64,000 nt of DNA from Alphaproteobacteria bacterium SO-S41. Its GTDB lineage: Bacteria > Pseudomonadota > Alphaproteobacteria > Micropepsales > Micropepsaceae. A model generated the notes under the pieces. It saw nothing but the letters and a program-made list of their open reading frames with translations. It was not told where the DNA came from and ran no database searches. The DNA lies in contig AP024629.1 in NCBI GenBank assembly GCA_019670725.1, positions 1,674,001 to 1,738,000 of the forward strand, read 5' to 3'. Below are positions 46,896 to 57,744 of this stretch, one piece after another. Position numbers and translations under genes: made by a program. How positions within the stretch are numbered: position 1 is the stretch's first letter; each line of letters starts with the position of its first letter.

Positions 46896-48956
46896 TTAGC
46901 GCCCCTCGCGGCGCCAGGCGAGGACCCAGAGGCCCAAAGCGAGGATCACGGCGATCAGCGGGTCGAGGAGGGGCGTGCGGCTGACGGAGAGGGTGGCGTA
47001 GTTCTGGCGGTCGACGAGGCCGATCCAGCCGGCGCCGCCGGCGCTGCGGCCTTCGCGGACGCGGCGGGTGGAGGGGACGCCGTCCTCCAGCCATGAGACG
47101 GTGCCGCCGCTGGAGTCCGCCACAGGCTTCATGAGGTCTTCGGTGGCGCGGACGTCCTGGAACTCGCGCGGGTTCAGCGCGCCCGACGCGGCGACGGCGG
47201 TGAGGTCGCCGTCCTTCACGCGGTAGAGGCCGACGCTGTCGGCGGGCAGCATGGCTTCGAAGCGGCCGGGCGAGGTTTCGCTGAGCGGGACGGTTTCGGT
47301 GCTGCCGTCGGGGCGGGTGACGGTGACGGGGCCTGCGGTGTCGCCCATCGCGCGGCGGGTGATCTTGAGCTTGCCGGCGGTGATTTCAGCGGTGAGCTTT
47401 TCCTCTTCGAGGTCGGGCTCTTTCATCAGCCAATGCGCAAGGCGGCGGAGAAGTTCGGCCTGTGGGCCGCCGCCGTCATAGCCGCGCGCCCACAGCCAGG
47501 CGTGATCGGAGAGCAGCAGCGCGACGCGGCCCTTGCCGACGCGGTTCAGCATCAGCAACGGCTTCTTGTCGGGGCCTTCCATCACGATCTCGCCCTTGAG
47601 CGGATAGGTGTCGGCGATCCGCATCCAGCGGCCCCAGGTCGCGTCTTCATCGCCCTTGTTCGAGCCGGGGAGGCCGGCGGTCACGGGATGGCGCTCGCCC
47701 GCCGCGGTGACGTGCGGGCGGTAGGCGCGTTCGGTGACGGTGCCGGCGGGCGCGGCCGGCATGATGTCGCCGAGCGCGCTGTCATAGATGGTGAAAGGCG
47801 AGGCGTAGTCGGGGCCGGAGGCGACGAGCAGCGCGCCGCCGTTTTCGACGTAGCGCGCGATGTTTTCGTAATAGTCGGGTGGCAGGACGCCGAGGCGCTG
47901 ATAGCGATCAAGGATGATGAGATCGAACTCGCCGATCTTTTCTTCGAAGAGCTCGCGGGTGGGGAAGGCGATGAGGGAGAGTTCCTCGATCGGCGTGCCG
48001 TCCTGTTTTTCCGGCGGGCGCAGAATGGTGAAGTGGACGAGATCGACGGACGGGTCGGCCTTCAGCAGGTTGCGCCAGGTGCGCTCGCCCGAATGCGGTT
48101 CGCCGGAGACGAGGAGCACGCGCAGGCGATCGCGCACGCCGTTGGTGACGACGACGGCGCGGTTGTTGAGGAGCGTCAGCTCGTCGGGGCCAGCGGCGGC
48201 CTCGATCTCGATGACGTTTTCGCCGGCATGGGGGAGCTTGATCTCGATGCGCTCCAGTTCACCGACACGGGCGCGGACCTTGGCGGCCTCGGTGCCGTCG
48301 ATGCGGACGGTGACGTCGGCGATGCGGCCCTTGGCTTCGTCGCCTGCGCCCTGGTCCTCGACGCGGATGGCGAGTTCCATGGGGGTGTCGATCAGGGCGA
48401 AGCGCGGGCCTTCGACGAGGACGAGGCGGCGGTCCTTCTCGCCGGGCTTGCCAGTGAGGAGGGTGTGGACGGGCACCTGCGGCAGGTCCTTCGCGGCGGC
48501 GGTGTCGTGCACTTCGCCGTCGGTCACGAGCACGACACCGGCGACGCGGTCGGGTGGGGTGTCGGCGAGGGCGCGCTTCACGGCGTCGATCAGCGTGGTG
48601 CCTTCGGTGGAGGCCTTGCCGCTGTCGACGACGCGGAGTTCAAGCGAGGCGTCGCCGGCGAGTTGTTCCTTCAGCTTGGCGATTGCGTCAGCGGTCTGCT
48701 TGCTGCGTTCGCCGATGGCCTGGCTTTCGGAGGTGTCGGCGACGACGACGGCGACATCCTTGATGCGCTCGCGCTCGGTCTGGACCGCGACAGGGTTGAG
48801 GAGGGCGGCGAGGAGAAGGGCGGTCGCGAGCGCGCGCCACCAGGTGCCGCGGGCGCGCTGCAGCGCGCCGAGCAGCATCAGGCCGAGCGCGACGGCGATG
48901 GCGAGACCGACCACCCACCAGGGGGCGAGGGGTTCGAAGGCGAGGGCGTAACTCAT
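46896..48956 (-). CDS. Membrane protein with vWA-like and glutamine-amidotransferase-like domains
   Basis: The 686-residue protein has two N-terminal membrane helices (about 13-31 and 40-57) and a von Willebrand A-like segment (VAVVVADTSESQ, VVLVTDGEVHD). A beta-sandwich (about 195-260) is followed by a class I amidotransferase-like domain (LRVLLVSGEPHSGERTW, ENGGALLVASGPDYASPF) lacking a clear catalytic Cys. A final C-terminal helix ends WVLAWRREGR. It is the last gene of the moxR operon and starts in a four-base overlap with the DUF4159 gene. The bulk is periplasmic, and a role in envelope complex assembly is inferred from context. Confidence 0.85.
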   Translation of the reverse strand: MSYALAFEPLAPWWVVGLAIAVALGLMLLGALQRARGTWWRALATALLLAALLNPVAVQTERERIKDVAVVVADTSESQAIGERSKQTADAIAKLKEQLAGDASLELRVVDSGKASTEGTTLIDAVKRALADTPPDRVAGVVLVTDGEVHDTAAAKDLPQVPVHTLLTGKPGEKDRRLVLVEGPRFALIDTPMELAIRVEDQGAGDEAKGRIADVTVRIDGTEAAKVRARVGELERIEIKLPHAGENVIEIEAAAGPDELTLLNNRAVVVTNGVRDRLRVLLVSGEPHSGERTWRNLLKADPSVDLVHFTILRPPEKQDGTPIEELSLIAFPTRELFEEKIGEFDLIILDRYQRLGVLPPDYYENIARYVENGGALLVASGPDYASPFTIYDSALGDIMPAAPAGTVTERAYRPHVTAAGERHPVTAGLPGSNKGDEDATWGRWMRIADTYPLKGEIVMEGPDKKPLLMLNRVGKGRVALLLSDHAWLWARGYDGGGPQAELLRRLAHWLMKEPDLEEEKLTAEITAGKLKITRRAMGDTAGPVTVTRPDGSTETVPLSETSPGRFEAMLPADSVGLYRVKDGDLTAVAASGALNPREFQDVRATEDLMKPVADSSGGTVSWLEDGVPSTRRVREGRSAGGAGWIGLVDRQNYATLSVSRTPLLDPLIAVILALGLWVLAWRREGR

Positions 48957-51694
48957 TGGCCCATGCGCTCCAGCAGCGCGGGGACATGGACCTGGTCTGC
49001 CTTGTAGTTGCCAGTGAGGGCGTACATCACGAGGTTCACGCCGAAGCGGAAGGCGTATTCACGCTGGCGCTCGCCGCCGGCGCCCATGGCGTAGAGCGGA
49101 CGGCTGTACTGGTCGGTCGCCCAGGCCGCGGCCCAGTCGCCGCCGCCGATCACAACGCTGGAGACGCCGTCGCCGAGCGCTTCGGAGGTCGCTTCGCCAT
49201 CGGCGCGGGCAGCTTCAACCCAGACATCGCCGTCGGCATTGCGGCCGGGGAACACGGTGAGCAGGTAGAACGACTTGGTGAGGACGTGTTCGCGCGGGAC
49301 GTGCTGAAGCGGCGGCAGGTCGAGCTGGCGGAGGAGATCTTGCAGCGCGTCGGCGGCGGGGCCGCCATCGGCGCCTTCGCGGGTGTCGAAGAGGATCGTG
49401 CCGCCGTTCTTCATATAGGCGTCGATGCGCGCGATGGCCGCGCCGCTGGGGAGCGCGCCGCTGTCGGGGATCGGCCAATAGAGGATGGGGAAGAAGGCGA
49501 GCTCGTCCTTCTCGACATCGACGCCGATCGGATCGCCGGCGGCGACGGCGGTGCGGTCGTTGAGCACGCGGGTGAGGCCTTCGAGGCCCTCCTTGCTCAT
49601 CTGATCGAGATCGCCGTCGCCGGTCTTCACATAGGCAAGGCGGGTTTGCAGCGTGGCTTCGAGCGCGAAGGCATCCGCTGCGCTGTTGTCCTGCGCTTCC
49701 GCCGGACGCGGGGCGGCGGCGAGGCCGAAGGCGATGACGAAGGCAGCGGTTGCGGCGGCGGGACGGCGCCAGCCGAGACGGTAGCCGCGCAGGAGCAGCG
49801 AGGCGATGGCGTCGATGAAGAGCAAAGCGAGGGCGAGGCCAATGAGCCAGGGCTTCAGGTCGAAGCGGCTATGTGCGCCATAGGCCATGGTCGCCGCGCC
49901 GCCGGGGAGATCGGGGAAGGGCGCGAGCGTCGCGTCGGCGGCGAAGAGGTTGATCGCGACGGTGCTGGGGCCTTCGCCGTAAAGGCCGGGCGGGTGTTCG
50001 GGCGAGGGCGTCGCGCCGCTGCGCGGGATGGGCGTGACGGCGGCGCCGGGCTGGCCGAGACGGCCGTAGCCGTCGAGGACAAGGCGGGCGTTCAACGTGC
50101 CTTCGCCGGCGGCCGCCTGCTGCGCATCGGCGCCGAGGCCGCGGCCGAGCGAGATGATGCGCTTCAGCATGTCGACGAAGAGGCCGCTGAGGGGGAGCGA
50201 CGACCACTCCGCGTTCGCGGTGACGTGGAAGAGGACGATCCAGCCTTCGCCGCGCTTCTCGGCGGTGACGAGCGGGGTGCCGTCGACGAGCGAGGCCCAG
50301 GTGCGGCCTTCGAGTTCGAGCGAGGGTTCGGCGAGGACCTGGCGGCGGACGATGATGTCGTCGGTGATGGGCAGGCCGGCGAAGGGACCTTCGGTTGCGA
50401 AGGCGCCGAGACCTTGCGGTTTCTCCCAGGAGAGCGTGCCGCCCATGTCGCGCGCGCCGTTCTGGCGGAGGCGGACGGGGAGGAGGTCGTCGCTCGCCGC
50501 GGCGGCGAGGCGCGGGCCGGCGAAGCGGACGAGGATGCCGCCCTTGGCGACCCAGGCGGCGACGGCATCGTGTTCCTCGCCGACGACCTGACCGACATCG
50601 GCAAGGATCAGCAGCGAGACGCCGGATTGCAGGTGCTCGGCGATGGTGCCGCGGCGAGCTTCGGCGGCGTTTTCGAGGGCGCGCTCCAGGTAATAGGTCG
50701 CGGAGAGCAGGGGTTGCCCATCATGGCCCTCGTCGCCTGAGACGATGCCGACGGGGCGGCGGCGGGCGCTTTCGTCGAGCAGCGTCACGGCACCCGCGCT
50801 GGCGCGGCCGTCGACGGCGATGCGCTCGATGTCGTTGCGGAGACCGGAGGGGATTTCGATGCGCGCCGTCGCGGCGGTCTCGCCGGCGGCGAGGGTGAAG
50901 GGGGCGGTGGCGATGAAGCGGCCGCCTTCGCCGAAGACCTGGAGCGAGCCGCCGAGGGCGGGGCCGGCGGCGGCGCGGATGATTTTGGCGGTGAGGCCGT
51001 TCTCGTCCTGCTGCGGCGGGAGCAGCGCGAGGGCGGGCGCGACCTGATCATCCTGGTAGAGGTCGATTGTGCCGTAGGCGAGGAGGGCGGTCAGCGTTTC
51101 CGCCGTGCCGGGACCGCCGACGCCGTCGCCAAGCCAGACGACATGGCCGGTGCGGTCGCCCATTGTGGTCTTGAGCTTGGCGAGCATCTGCGTGCGATCG
51201 GTGGCGAAGGGCTGCGGCTCCAGCGCCATGGCACGGGCGAGGGCGTCTGCGGGGTCCTCGATCTTGATGTCGAAGTCGGGCGAGGCGGTGGTGGCGAGGA
51301 CGACGGGGAGATCGGCGCGGCGGGCTTCCTCGATCGCCTCGCGCATTTCGTCGCGGCGTTCTTCCCAGCGATGGGCGGCGGCCCAGTCGTCGTCGACGAC
51401 GAGGACAAGGACGCCGTCGCTCGCGGTGAGCGTGCGGCCGGAATTCACGATGGGCTCGGCGAGCGCGAGAACGATGAGGCCGGCGGCAGCGATGCGCAGG
51501 ATGAGGAGCCAGAGCGGGGTCTTGTCGGGGGTTTCCTCTTCGGTGCGGAGGCCGAGCAGGAAGCGCAGGCCGTAAAAGCGGACGCGCTTGGGCGCCGGCG
51601 GCGTGACGCGGAGCAGCCACCAGATCACCGGCAGCGCCGCGAGGCCGATCAGGGCCAGCGGCGCGCCGACGGAGAGGGAGCCGAGCCACGACAT
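48953..51694 (-). CDS. BatA N-terminal / DUF4159 domain membrane protein
   Basis: The 913-residue protein starts with the aerotolerance-regulator (BatA) N-terminal module: two helices with the PAPKRVRFYGLRFLLGL segment between them. It continues with a vWA-like/amidotransferase-like stretch (VLVLVVDDDWAA, WLGDGVGG), a transmembrane helix pair near 625-680, and a C-terminal DUF4159 domain (ELAFFPILYWPIPDSGALPS, FDTREG). It overlaps the downstream gene by four bases and lies two bases from the DUF58 gene. It is a core member of the MoxR-associated system found in many alphaproteobacteria. Confidence 0.9.
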   Translation of the reverse strand: MSWLGSLSVGAPLALIGLAALPVIWWLLRVTPPAPKRVRFYGLRFLLGLRTEEETPDKTPLWLLILRIAAAGLIVLALAEPIVNSGRTLTASDGVLVLVVDDDWAAAHRWEERRDEMREAIEEARRADLPVVLATTASPDFDIKIEDPADALARAMALEPQPFATDRTQMLAKLKTTMGDRTGHVVWLGDGVGGPGTAETLTALLAYGTIDLYQDDQVAPALALLPPQQDENGLTAKIIRAAAGPALGGSLQVFGEGGRFIATAPFTLAAGETAATARIEIPSGLRNDIERIAVDGRASAGAVTLLDESARRRPVGIVSGDEGHDGQPLLSATYYLERALENAAEARRGTIAEHLQSGVSLLILADVGQVVGEEHDAVAAWVAKGGILVRFAGPRLAAAASDDLLPVRLRQNGARDMGGTLSWEKPQGLGAFATEGPFAGLPITDDIIVRRQVLAEPSLELEGRTWASLVDGTPLVTAEKRGEGWIVLFHVTANAEWSSLPLSGLFVDMLKRIISLGRGLGADAQQAAAGEGTLNARLVLDGYGRLGQPGAAVTPIPRSGATPSPEHPPGLYGEGPSTVAINLFAADATLAPFPDLPGGAATMAYGAHSRFDLKPWLIGLALALLFIDAIASLLLRGYRLGWRRPAAATAAFVIAFGLAAAPRPAEAQDNSAADAFALEATLQTRLAYVKTGDGDLDQMSKEGLEGLTRVLNDRTAVAAGDPIGVDVEKDELAFFPILYWPIPDSGALPSGAAIARIDAYMKNGGTILFDTREGADGGPAADALQDLLRQLDLPPLQHVPREHVLTKSFYLLTVFPGRNADGDVWVEAARADGEATSEALGDGVSSVVIGGGDWAAAWATDQYSRPLYAMGAGGERQREYAFRFGVNLVMYALTGNYKADQVHVPALLERMGQ

Positions 51695-51696
51695 CG

Positions 51697-52625
51697 CTAC
51701 GACCTCATCCGGCCGACGCCGCGGCGGTGGTCGTCGGTGAGGCGGCGATAGACGGCGAGTACCGCGGTTTCCGCGCCGCGATCGGTGCGGTGGCTCTGGA
51801 AGCTCCAGCCGAAGCGGCGGGCGATGCGGGCGAGCGTGTCGCGATGGGCTTCGAAGCGTGTGCGATAGACGTCGCGCAGCGCCTGGGCGCGGCCGATGAG
51901 CGTGCCGTCGATGCCGTCGGCGCGGTCGAAGCGGACGCGGCCTTCGAAGGGGAATTCTTCTTCCGCGGGATCGACGACCTGCAGCAGATGGCCCTTCGCG
52001 CCCGACGCGGCAAACTGCGAGATCATCGCCTCGAACTTTTCCGGCTCGACGAAGAAGTCGCTGGCGACGAGGACAGTCGCGTGGCGCGGGAGTTTCATGA
52101 TGGGCGGGGCGTCGCCGGTGCGCTCGGTTTCGTCCGAGAGCAGCGCGGCGAGGCGGCGGAGGGCGACGCGGCCGATGCCGGTCTCGCCGCCCGGACGCAG
52201 CGCGCCGACGCGTTCGCCGCCGCGCACGAGGAGCGAGGCAAGGGCGAGAAGGAGGATCGAAGCGCGCTCCTGTTTCGAGGGGAGCGCGTCAGAGGAATGG
52301 TAGGTCATCGACGGCGAGGCATCGCGCCAGAGATAGACGCTCTGCGCCGCTTCCCATTCGCGCTCGCGGACGAAGACGTGCTGGGACTTGGCGGACTGGC
52401 GCCAGTCGATGGCGGTGACGGGATCTTCGGGTTCGTAACGGCGGAACTGCCAGAAGCTGTCGCCGGGGCCCGTGACGCGGCGGCCGTGGACGCCGAAGGC
52501 AACGGTCTGCGCGATGCGCTCGGCCTGGACCAGCAGCGGCGGAAAGCTCGCGGCGGCGCGCTCCGCCTGTTCGCGAAGATTGGTCCAGCGCCCGGGACGG
52601 CGAATATCGGGTGCGGCGTTGGCCG

Positions 52626-52629
<4 letters not shown>
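51697..52629 (-). CDS. DUF58 domain protein (MoxR-associated)
   Basis: The 310-residue cytosolic protein has the DUF58 hallmark GDSFWQFRRYEPEDPVTAID followed by WRQSAKSQHVFVRERE, and a vWA-like fold with WRDASPSMTYHS as the metal-site (DxSxS) region. DUF58 proteins work with MoxR ATPases as metallo-chaperone-like partners. GTG 52629 overlaps the moxR stop by four bases. The stop lies two bases from the next start. Confidence 0.92.
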
Positions 52630-53612
<983 letters not shown>

Positions 53613-53773
53613 GGGCTTGTCCTTACTTGCACGCCGCATTGCAGCGAAGGCCGACCATAAGTGAACCCCCGGCCGGAAAAAGGGATTTTTTAGCTGTTTT
53701 GCCTGTCACGATTCAGCGAGTTCCACGTTGCGAATCGTTGGGCGCGGGCCGCTGGACGCATTATGTTCAGGCC

Positions 53774-54352
53774 ATGGTCCTTGAACCGCTCGATTTCTCC
53801 GCGGCCCAGCCGCCTCAATTGCTGCGCGGGCTCGCCGCCCTGCAGGCCGATCTCGCCAAGGGCCGCAAGCTGCCCCCGGTCGAGAAGTGGAATCCGCCCC
53901 ATTGTGGGCCAATCCCGATGCGCATCGCGCGCGACGGGACGTGGCACTATATGGGGACGCCGATCGGGCGCGCCGCCATGGTAAGGCTCTTTTCGACCAT
54001 TCTAAGGCGGGAGCCGGACGGGTCTCACGTCCTCGTGACGCCGGTCGAGCGGGTCGGCATCGAGGTGGAGGATGCGCCGTTCATCGCCGTCGGCGTCGAG
54101 GCGGCGGACGGCCGGCTGACCTTCATGACCAATGTGGGCGATCAGGTGACCGCGGATGCGGACCATCCGATCCGGGTGGAAGAGAACGAAGCGACCGGTG
54201 AGCCCTCGCCCTATGTGCGGGTGCGCGGTGGGTTGGAGGCGCGGTTGGCGCGGCCGGTGTTCTATGAACTCGCCGATCTCGCGGAAGAACGGGACGGGGT
54301 GATGGGCGTCACGAGCGCGGGCACCTTCTTCCCGCTGGGCCGCGCGGCATGA
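53774..54352 (+). CDS. DUF1285 domain protein
   Basis: The 192-residue protein has the DUF1285 pattern: VEKWNPPHCGPIPMRIARDG followed by WHYMGTPIGRAAMVRLFSTI, EVEDAPFIAVGVEA, and a C-terminal RPVFYELADLAEER. The function is unknown, but the gene is nearly always next to the CoA diphosphatase and cca genes in alphaproteobacteria, as here. ATG 53774 is at the usual family start. The stop overlaps the next ATG. Confidence 0.92.
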   Translation: MVLEPLDFSAAQPPQLLRGLAALQADLAKGRKLPPVEKWNPPHCGPIPMRIARDGTWHYMGTPIGRAAMVRLFSTILRREPDGSHVLVTPVERVGIEVEDAPFIAVGVEAADGRLTFMTNVGDQVTADADHPIRVEENEATGEPSPYVRVRGGLEARLARPVFYELADLAEERDGVMGVTSAGTFFPLGRAA

Positions 54353-55017
54353 GCCTCGCCGAACAAAACCCGCCGCACTTCGCGATCCCCGAGGGCGACC
54401 CGCGGGTGTGGCTGCGTGCGCATCTGCGGCCGCTGGAGGATGCGGCCGTGATGACCGGGCCGAAGCGCGGGGATTTCGATCTCAATCCGGGCGAGCGCAA
54501 GGCCGGTGCGCCGGCGTTCCTGCGCAATGCAGCGGTGCTGGTGCCGATCATTCATCGGCCCGCGGGACTGACCGTGCTGCTGACGCGGCGTTCGGCGCAT
54601 CTGTCGAGCCATGCGGGACAGGTGGCGTTCCCGGGCGGGCGGATCGACGACACCGACGATGGTCCGGTCGATGCCGCGCTGCGCGAGACCGAGGAAGAGA
54701 CGGGCATTCCGCGCGACTTCGTGACGCCGGTCGGCCTGCTCGATCCCTACGAGACCGGATCGGGCTTCGTCATCATCCCCGTGGTCGGCGTGCTGCGCGA
54801 GGGCTGTACGCCGGTCGCCAGCCCCGATGAGGTGGACGAGATCTTCGAGGTGCCATTCGCCTTCCTGATGGATGTCGCCAATCATCAGAGCCATTCGGGG
54901 GTCTGGGCGGGACGCGAGCGGCGCTATTATGCGATGCCGTATGAGAGTCATAATATCTGGGGGGCAACGGCCGGCATGATCGTCAATCTGCGCGAGCGCC
55001 TGTTCGGCGAAGCATGA
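54349..55017 (+). CDS. CoA pyrophosphatase (Nudix, NudL-type)
   Basis: The 222-residue enzyme hydrolyses coenzyme A and acyl-CoAs to 3',5'-ADP and phosphopantetheine. The UPF0035 signature LLTRRSAHLSSHAGQVAFPG (residues about 80-99) precedes a Nudix box with RETEEETGI. FEVPFAFLMDV is the following family phrase. It is the second gene of the DUF1285-cca operon and overlaps both neighbours by four bases. Confidence 0.93.
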   Translation: MSLAEQNPPHFAIPEGDPRVWLRAHLRPLEDAAVMTGPKRGDFDLNPGERKAGAPAFLRNAAVLVPIIHRPAGLTVLLTRRSAHLSSHAGQVAFPGGRIDDTDDGPVDAALRETEEETGIPRDFVTPVGLLDPYETGSGFVIIPVVGVLREGCTPVASPDEVDEIFEVPFAFLMDVANHQSHSGVWAGRERRYYAMPYESHNIWGATAGMIVNLRERLFGEA

Positions 55018-55370
55018 GATACGTCCTGATCGACATGGCGTTGTTCCTGACGCCGTTCGTCCTGTTCTTCCTTTATGTCTATTGGGCCAACCCGCGACGG
55101 GTGGCGGCGGGGAACGATCCGCTGCGCACGCCGTGGTTCTGGCTGTGGATCGCGGCCCTGGTGCTGGCCATCGCCGGTTTTGTGGTCATGCGTTTCGTGC
55201 TGGTCGAGCATACCGGCACCTATGTGCCGGCGCAGATGGGGCCGGACGGCAAGCTAATCCCCGGCCATTTCGAGGGCGACGACGATGCCGCGCCCAATGT
55301 GCCGCAGCCTCAAACGCCGCCGCCTGAAGCCGCGCCGCCGCCCGTGCCGCCACCGCCGAACCACCCATGA
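55014..55370 (+). CDS. DUF6111-type small membrane protein
   Basis: The 118-residue protein has two membrane helices (about 4-23 and 41-60), then a Pro-rich C-terminal tail (PQPQTPPPEAAPPPVPPPPN). The motif IPGHFEGDDDA precedes the tail. Its position between the CoA diphosphatase and cca genes matches the family seen in alphaproteobacteria. Its role is unknown. Start and stop overlap the neighbours (ATGA). Confidence 0.82.
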   Translation: MRYVLIDMALFLTPFVLFFLYVYWANPRRVAAGNDPLRTPWFWLWIAALVLAIAGFVVMRFVLVEHTGTYVPAQMGPDGKLIPGHFEGDDDAAPNVPQPQTPPPEAAPPPVPPPPNHP

Positions 55371-56620
55371 CCGCCGCCCGCCGCCTGACACCGCAGAGCT
55401 GGCTGAGTGCGCCCGAAACGGTGCGCGTGTTCGAGGCGATCCTCGCCGGCGGCGGCGAGGCGCGCTTTGTCGGCGGCTGCGTGCGCAATGCGCTGATCGG
55501 GGAGCCGGTCGCGGATATCGATATCGCGACGACGGTGTTGCCCGATGAGGTGCAGCGGCGGCTGATCGCGGCGGGCATCACGGCGATCCCGACCGGCATC
55601 GCGCACGGCACGGTGACGGCGATGTCGGACGGCAAGCCCTATGAGATCACCACGCTGCGCCGCGACGTTTCGACGGATGGGCGGCGGGCGACGGTCGCGT
55701 TCAGCGACGACTGGAACGAGGATGCGCAGCGGCGCGACTTCACCTTCAATGCGCTCTACGCGACGCGCGAGGGCGAGGTGATCGACCTGACCGGCGGGAT
55801 CGCCGATCTGGATGTGCGGCGGGTGCGCTTCATCGGCGACGCGTCTGCGCGGATCGCGGAGGATTACCTGCGCATCCTGCGCTTCTTCCGTTTTCATGCG
55901 CGGTATGGCCGCGGCGAGTTGGATCGCGACGGGCTGGCGGCGTGCGCCAATGCGAAAGAGGGGATTGCGACATTGTCGGGCGAGCGCATTCACGACGAGC
56001 TGCTGAAGCTGCTGGCGGCCGAGGATCCGGTGCCGGCGCTGCGGCAGATGGCGGCGACGGGGATCATCGGTGAGGTGCTGCCGGGCACGCTCGATTTCGA
56101 GCGGCTGGCGCAACTGGTGGAGATCGAGACGTCGCATCTCTTCGCCGACGGCGATCCGCTGCTGCGCCTCGCGGCGCTGATCGCGGGCGGGCCGGCGGAG
56201 CGGCGGACGCATATTGCGAAACGGCTGCGGCTGTCGAACGCCGAGGTCGCGCGGCTGACGGCGATCGACCGGAGCGACGTCAGGATCATGTCTTACCTGT
56301 CGATCCGCGAGGTACGGCGCGCGCTCTACAAGCTCACCGTCTCGGTCTTCAAGGACAAGGTCATGCTGGGCTGGGCGGGCGACCGCAAGCTGTCGAACGC
56401 GACGCAATGGCGGGCACTGCTGGCGCTGGCGGATTCATGGGAGCGGCCCACGCTGGCGCTCGACGGCCATGAGATCATGGCGGCCGGCGTGCCGAATGGT
56501 CCCGATGTCGGGCGCATCAGGGACGAGGTCGAGGAGTGGTGGATCGACGCCGACTTCACCGACGACAAGTTCTCGATCATCGAGCGGCTGAAGGCCGTCG
56601 TGCAGGCGACGGTGCGGTGA
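55367..56620 (+). CDS. cca: CCA tRNA nucleotidyltransferase
   Basis: The 417-residue class II enzyme adds or repairs the 3' CCA of tRNAs. Motif A is FVGGCVRNALIGEPVADIDI with its paired Asp residues, and RRDFTFNALYA (motif B) and EDYLRILRFFRFHARYG (motif D) are also visible. The C-terminal half is helical. It is the last of four overlapping genes and is coupled by GTGA to an exported protein gene. Confidence 0.95.
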   Translation: MTAARRLTPQSWLSAPETVRVFEAILAGGGEARFVGGCVRNALIGEPVADIDIATTVLPDEVQRRLIAAGITAIPTGIAHGTVTAMSDGKPYEITTLRRDVSTDGRRATVAFSDDWNEDAQRRDFTFNALYATREGEVIDLTGGIADLDVRRVRFIGDASARIAEDYLRILRFFRFHARYGRGELDRDGLAACANAKEGIATLSGERIHDELLKLLAAEDPVPALRQMAATGIIGEVLPGTLDFERLAQLVEIETSHLFADGDPLLRLAALIAGGPAERRTHIAKRLRLSNAEVARLTAIDRSDVRIMSYLSIREVRRALYKLTVSVFKDKVMLGWAGDRKLSNATQWRALLALADSWERPTLALDGHEIMAAGVPNGPDVGRIRDEVEEWWIDADFTDDKFSIIERLKAVVQATVR

Positions 56621-57141
56621 TCCGCGCGGCGCTGATCGCGGCGGGGCTGGCCGGGGTGGCGGCAGCGGGGACGCCGGCGGACTGGATCGGCACCTGGAAG
56701 GGTCAGTGCAAGCTGACGCCGGCCTATCAAGGGGTCGAGAGGTTCGCGGCGTCGCTGACGATCGCGCCCGGCAGCGCCGAAGGCAGTCTGCGCTGGAAGC
56801 TGATCTACGAGACGCCGTCGCGGGACGTGCGCGACTATGAGCTGGTGCCGGTGGATGCGGCGGCGGGGCACTATGTCATCGACGAGAAGAACGGGCTGCT
56901 GCTCGACTCCTATATGGCCGATGGCGTGTTGTATGCGCCGTTTGCGATCAACGGGATGCTGATCATGGCGACGTATGATGTCGGTGACGACGGGGTCATG
57001 ACGGCGAATATGCCGTCCTTCGGAACGGAGCCGGTGCGGACGACCTGTCTGGAAGGTCAGCCGGAGAGCTGCGCGCAGTCGTTTGCGCTGAACCGGGCGC
57101 AGCACTGCCGGCTTTCCAAGGTCGCGATGTCGAAGTTCTGA
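56617..57141 (+). CDS. Small exported protein of unknown function
   Basis: The 174-residue protein begins with a short signal peptide (VIRAALIAAGLAGVAAAGTP) and has a beta-rich mature part (DWIGTWKGQCKLTP, LRWKLIYETPSRDVRDYEL, HYVIDEKNGLLLDSYM) with four cysteines, three of them near the C-terminus. A lipocalin-like barrel is plausible. GTG 56617 overlaps the cca stop, so it is translated with a tRNA enzyme gene. This linkage is probably due to gene packing. Family unknown. Confidence 0.75.
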   Translation: MIRAALIAAGLAGVAAAGTPADWIGTWKGQCKLTPAYQGVERFAASLTIAPGSAEGSLRWKLIYETPSRDVRDYELVPVDAAAGHYVIDEKNGLLLDSYMADGVLYAPFAINGMLIMATYDVGDDGVMTANMPSFGTEPVRTTCLEGQPESCAQSFALNRAQHCRLSKVAMSKF

Positions 57142-57339
57142 GCCGCGAGTGCGGCATTTTCGCGCGGGCACAAAGCCGTGCAAATCCTGGCTGAAGAGCG
57201 TCAAGCATCAGAACGAGCGCGCGAGATGTGCGGGCTCGCGGCAGAAACGCGCGCCGGGTGTTTCGTAGTGGCCGGGCGGTCGCGGGAAGGCGATCTTCGG
57301 GCAGGCCCTTTGCGGCAGCCACAGAACTGGAGATCCATC

Positions 57340-57735
57340 ATGCGACGTCTTGCGATAGTAGCGGCCGCGCTGAGCGTCGGCGCGTGCGGCGGGCCGGCCT
57401 TCGACAGCGCGACCTGCAAGACCTTCATGGTCGGGACCTGGGCCGGTGCGGGCACGGTCGAGATGGGCCGCAGCGTCAAGACCGAGGTGCTGTGGGTGCT
57501 GAAGGCGGACGGCACGTTCGCGAACGACGTGAAGTACGAGAAGGCCGAGGGCGGCTGGGAGGACCAGAAGACCGCAGGCACCTATGTCGCCGAGCCCGGT
57601 GAAGAGAAGGGCCAGTGCAAGATCTCGCAGACCGTCGTGTCCGACATGGGATCGGGCACCGGCGTCGGGCGCGTGACGGTCGAGGACAAGGACACGATCG
57701 TGAGCTTCGGCGTGACGCTGAAGCGCCAGCCCTGA
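57340..57735 (+). CDS. Small lipoprotein of unknown function
   Basis: The 131-residue product has a lipobox (LSVGAC, Cys16) after a short signal sequence, and a small beta-rich domain (FMVGTWAGAGTVEMG, LWVLKADGTFANDVKYE, GQCKISQTVVSD) resembling lipocalin-like stress proteins. ATG 57340 follows GGAG. It lies nine bases from the convergent MarR stop. The 198 bases upstream hold no other gene. Confidence 0.75.
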   Translation: MRRLAIVAAALSVGACGGPAFDSATCKTFMVGTWAGAGTVEMGRSVKTEVLWVLKADGTFANDVKYEKAEGGWEDQKTAGTYVAEPGEEKGQCKISQTVVSDMGSGTGVGRVTVEDKDTIVSFGVTLKRQP

Positions 57736-57744
57736 ACGGCGCGA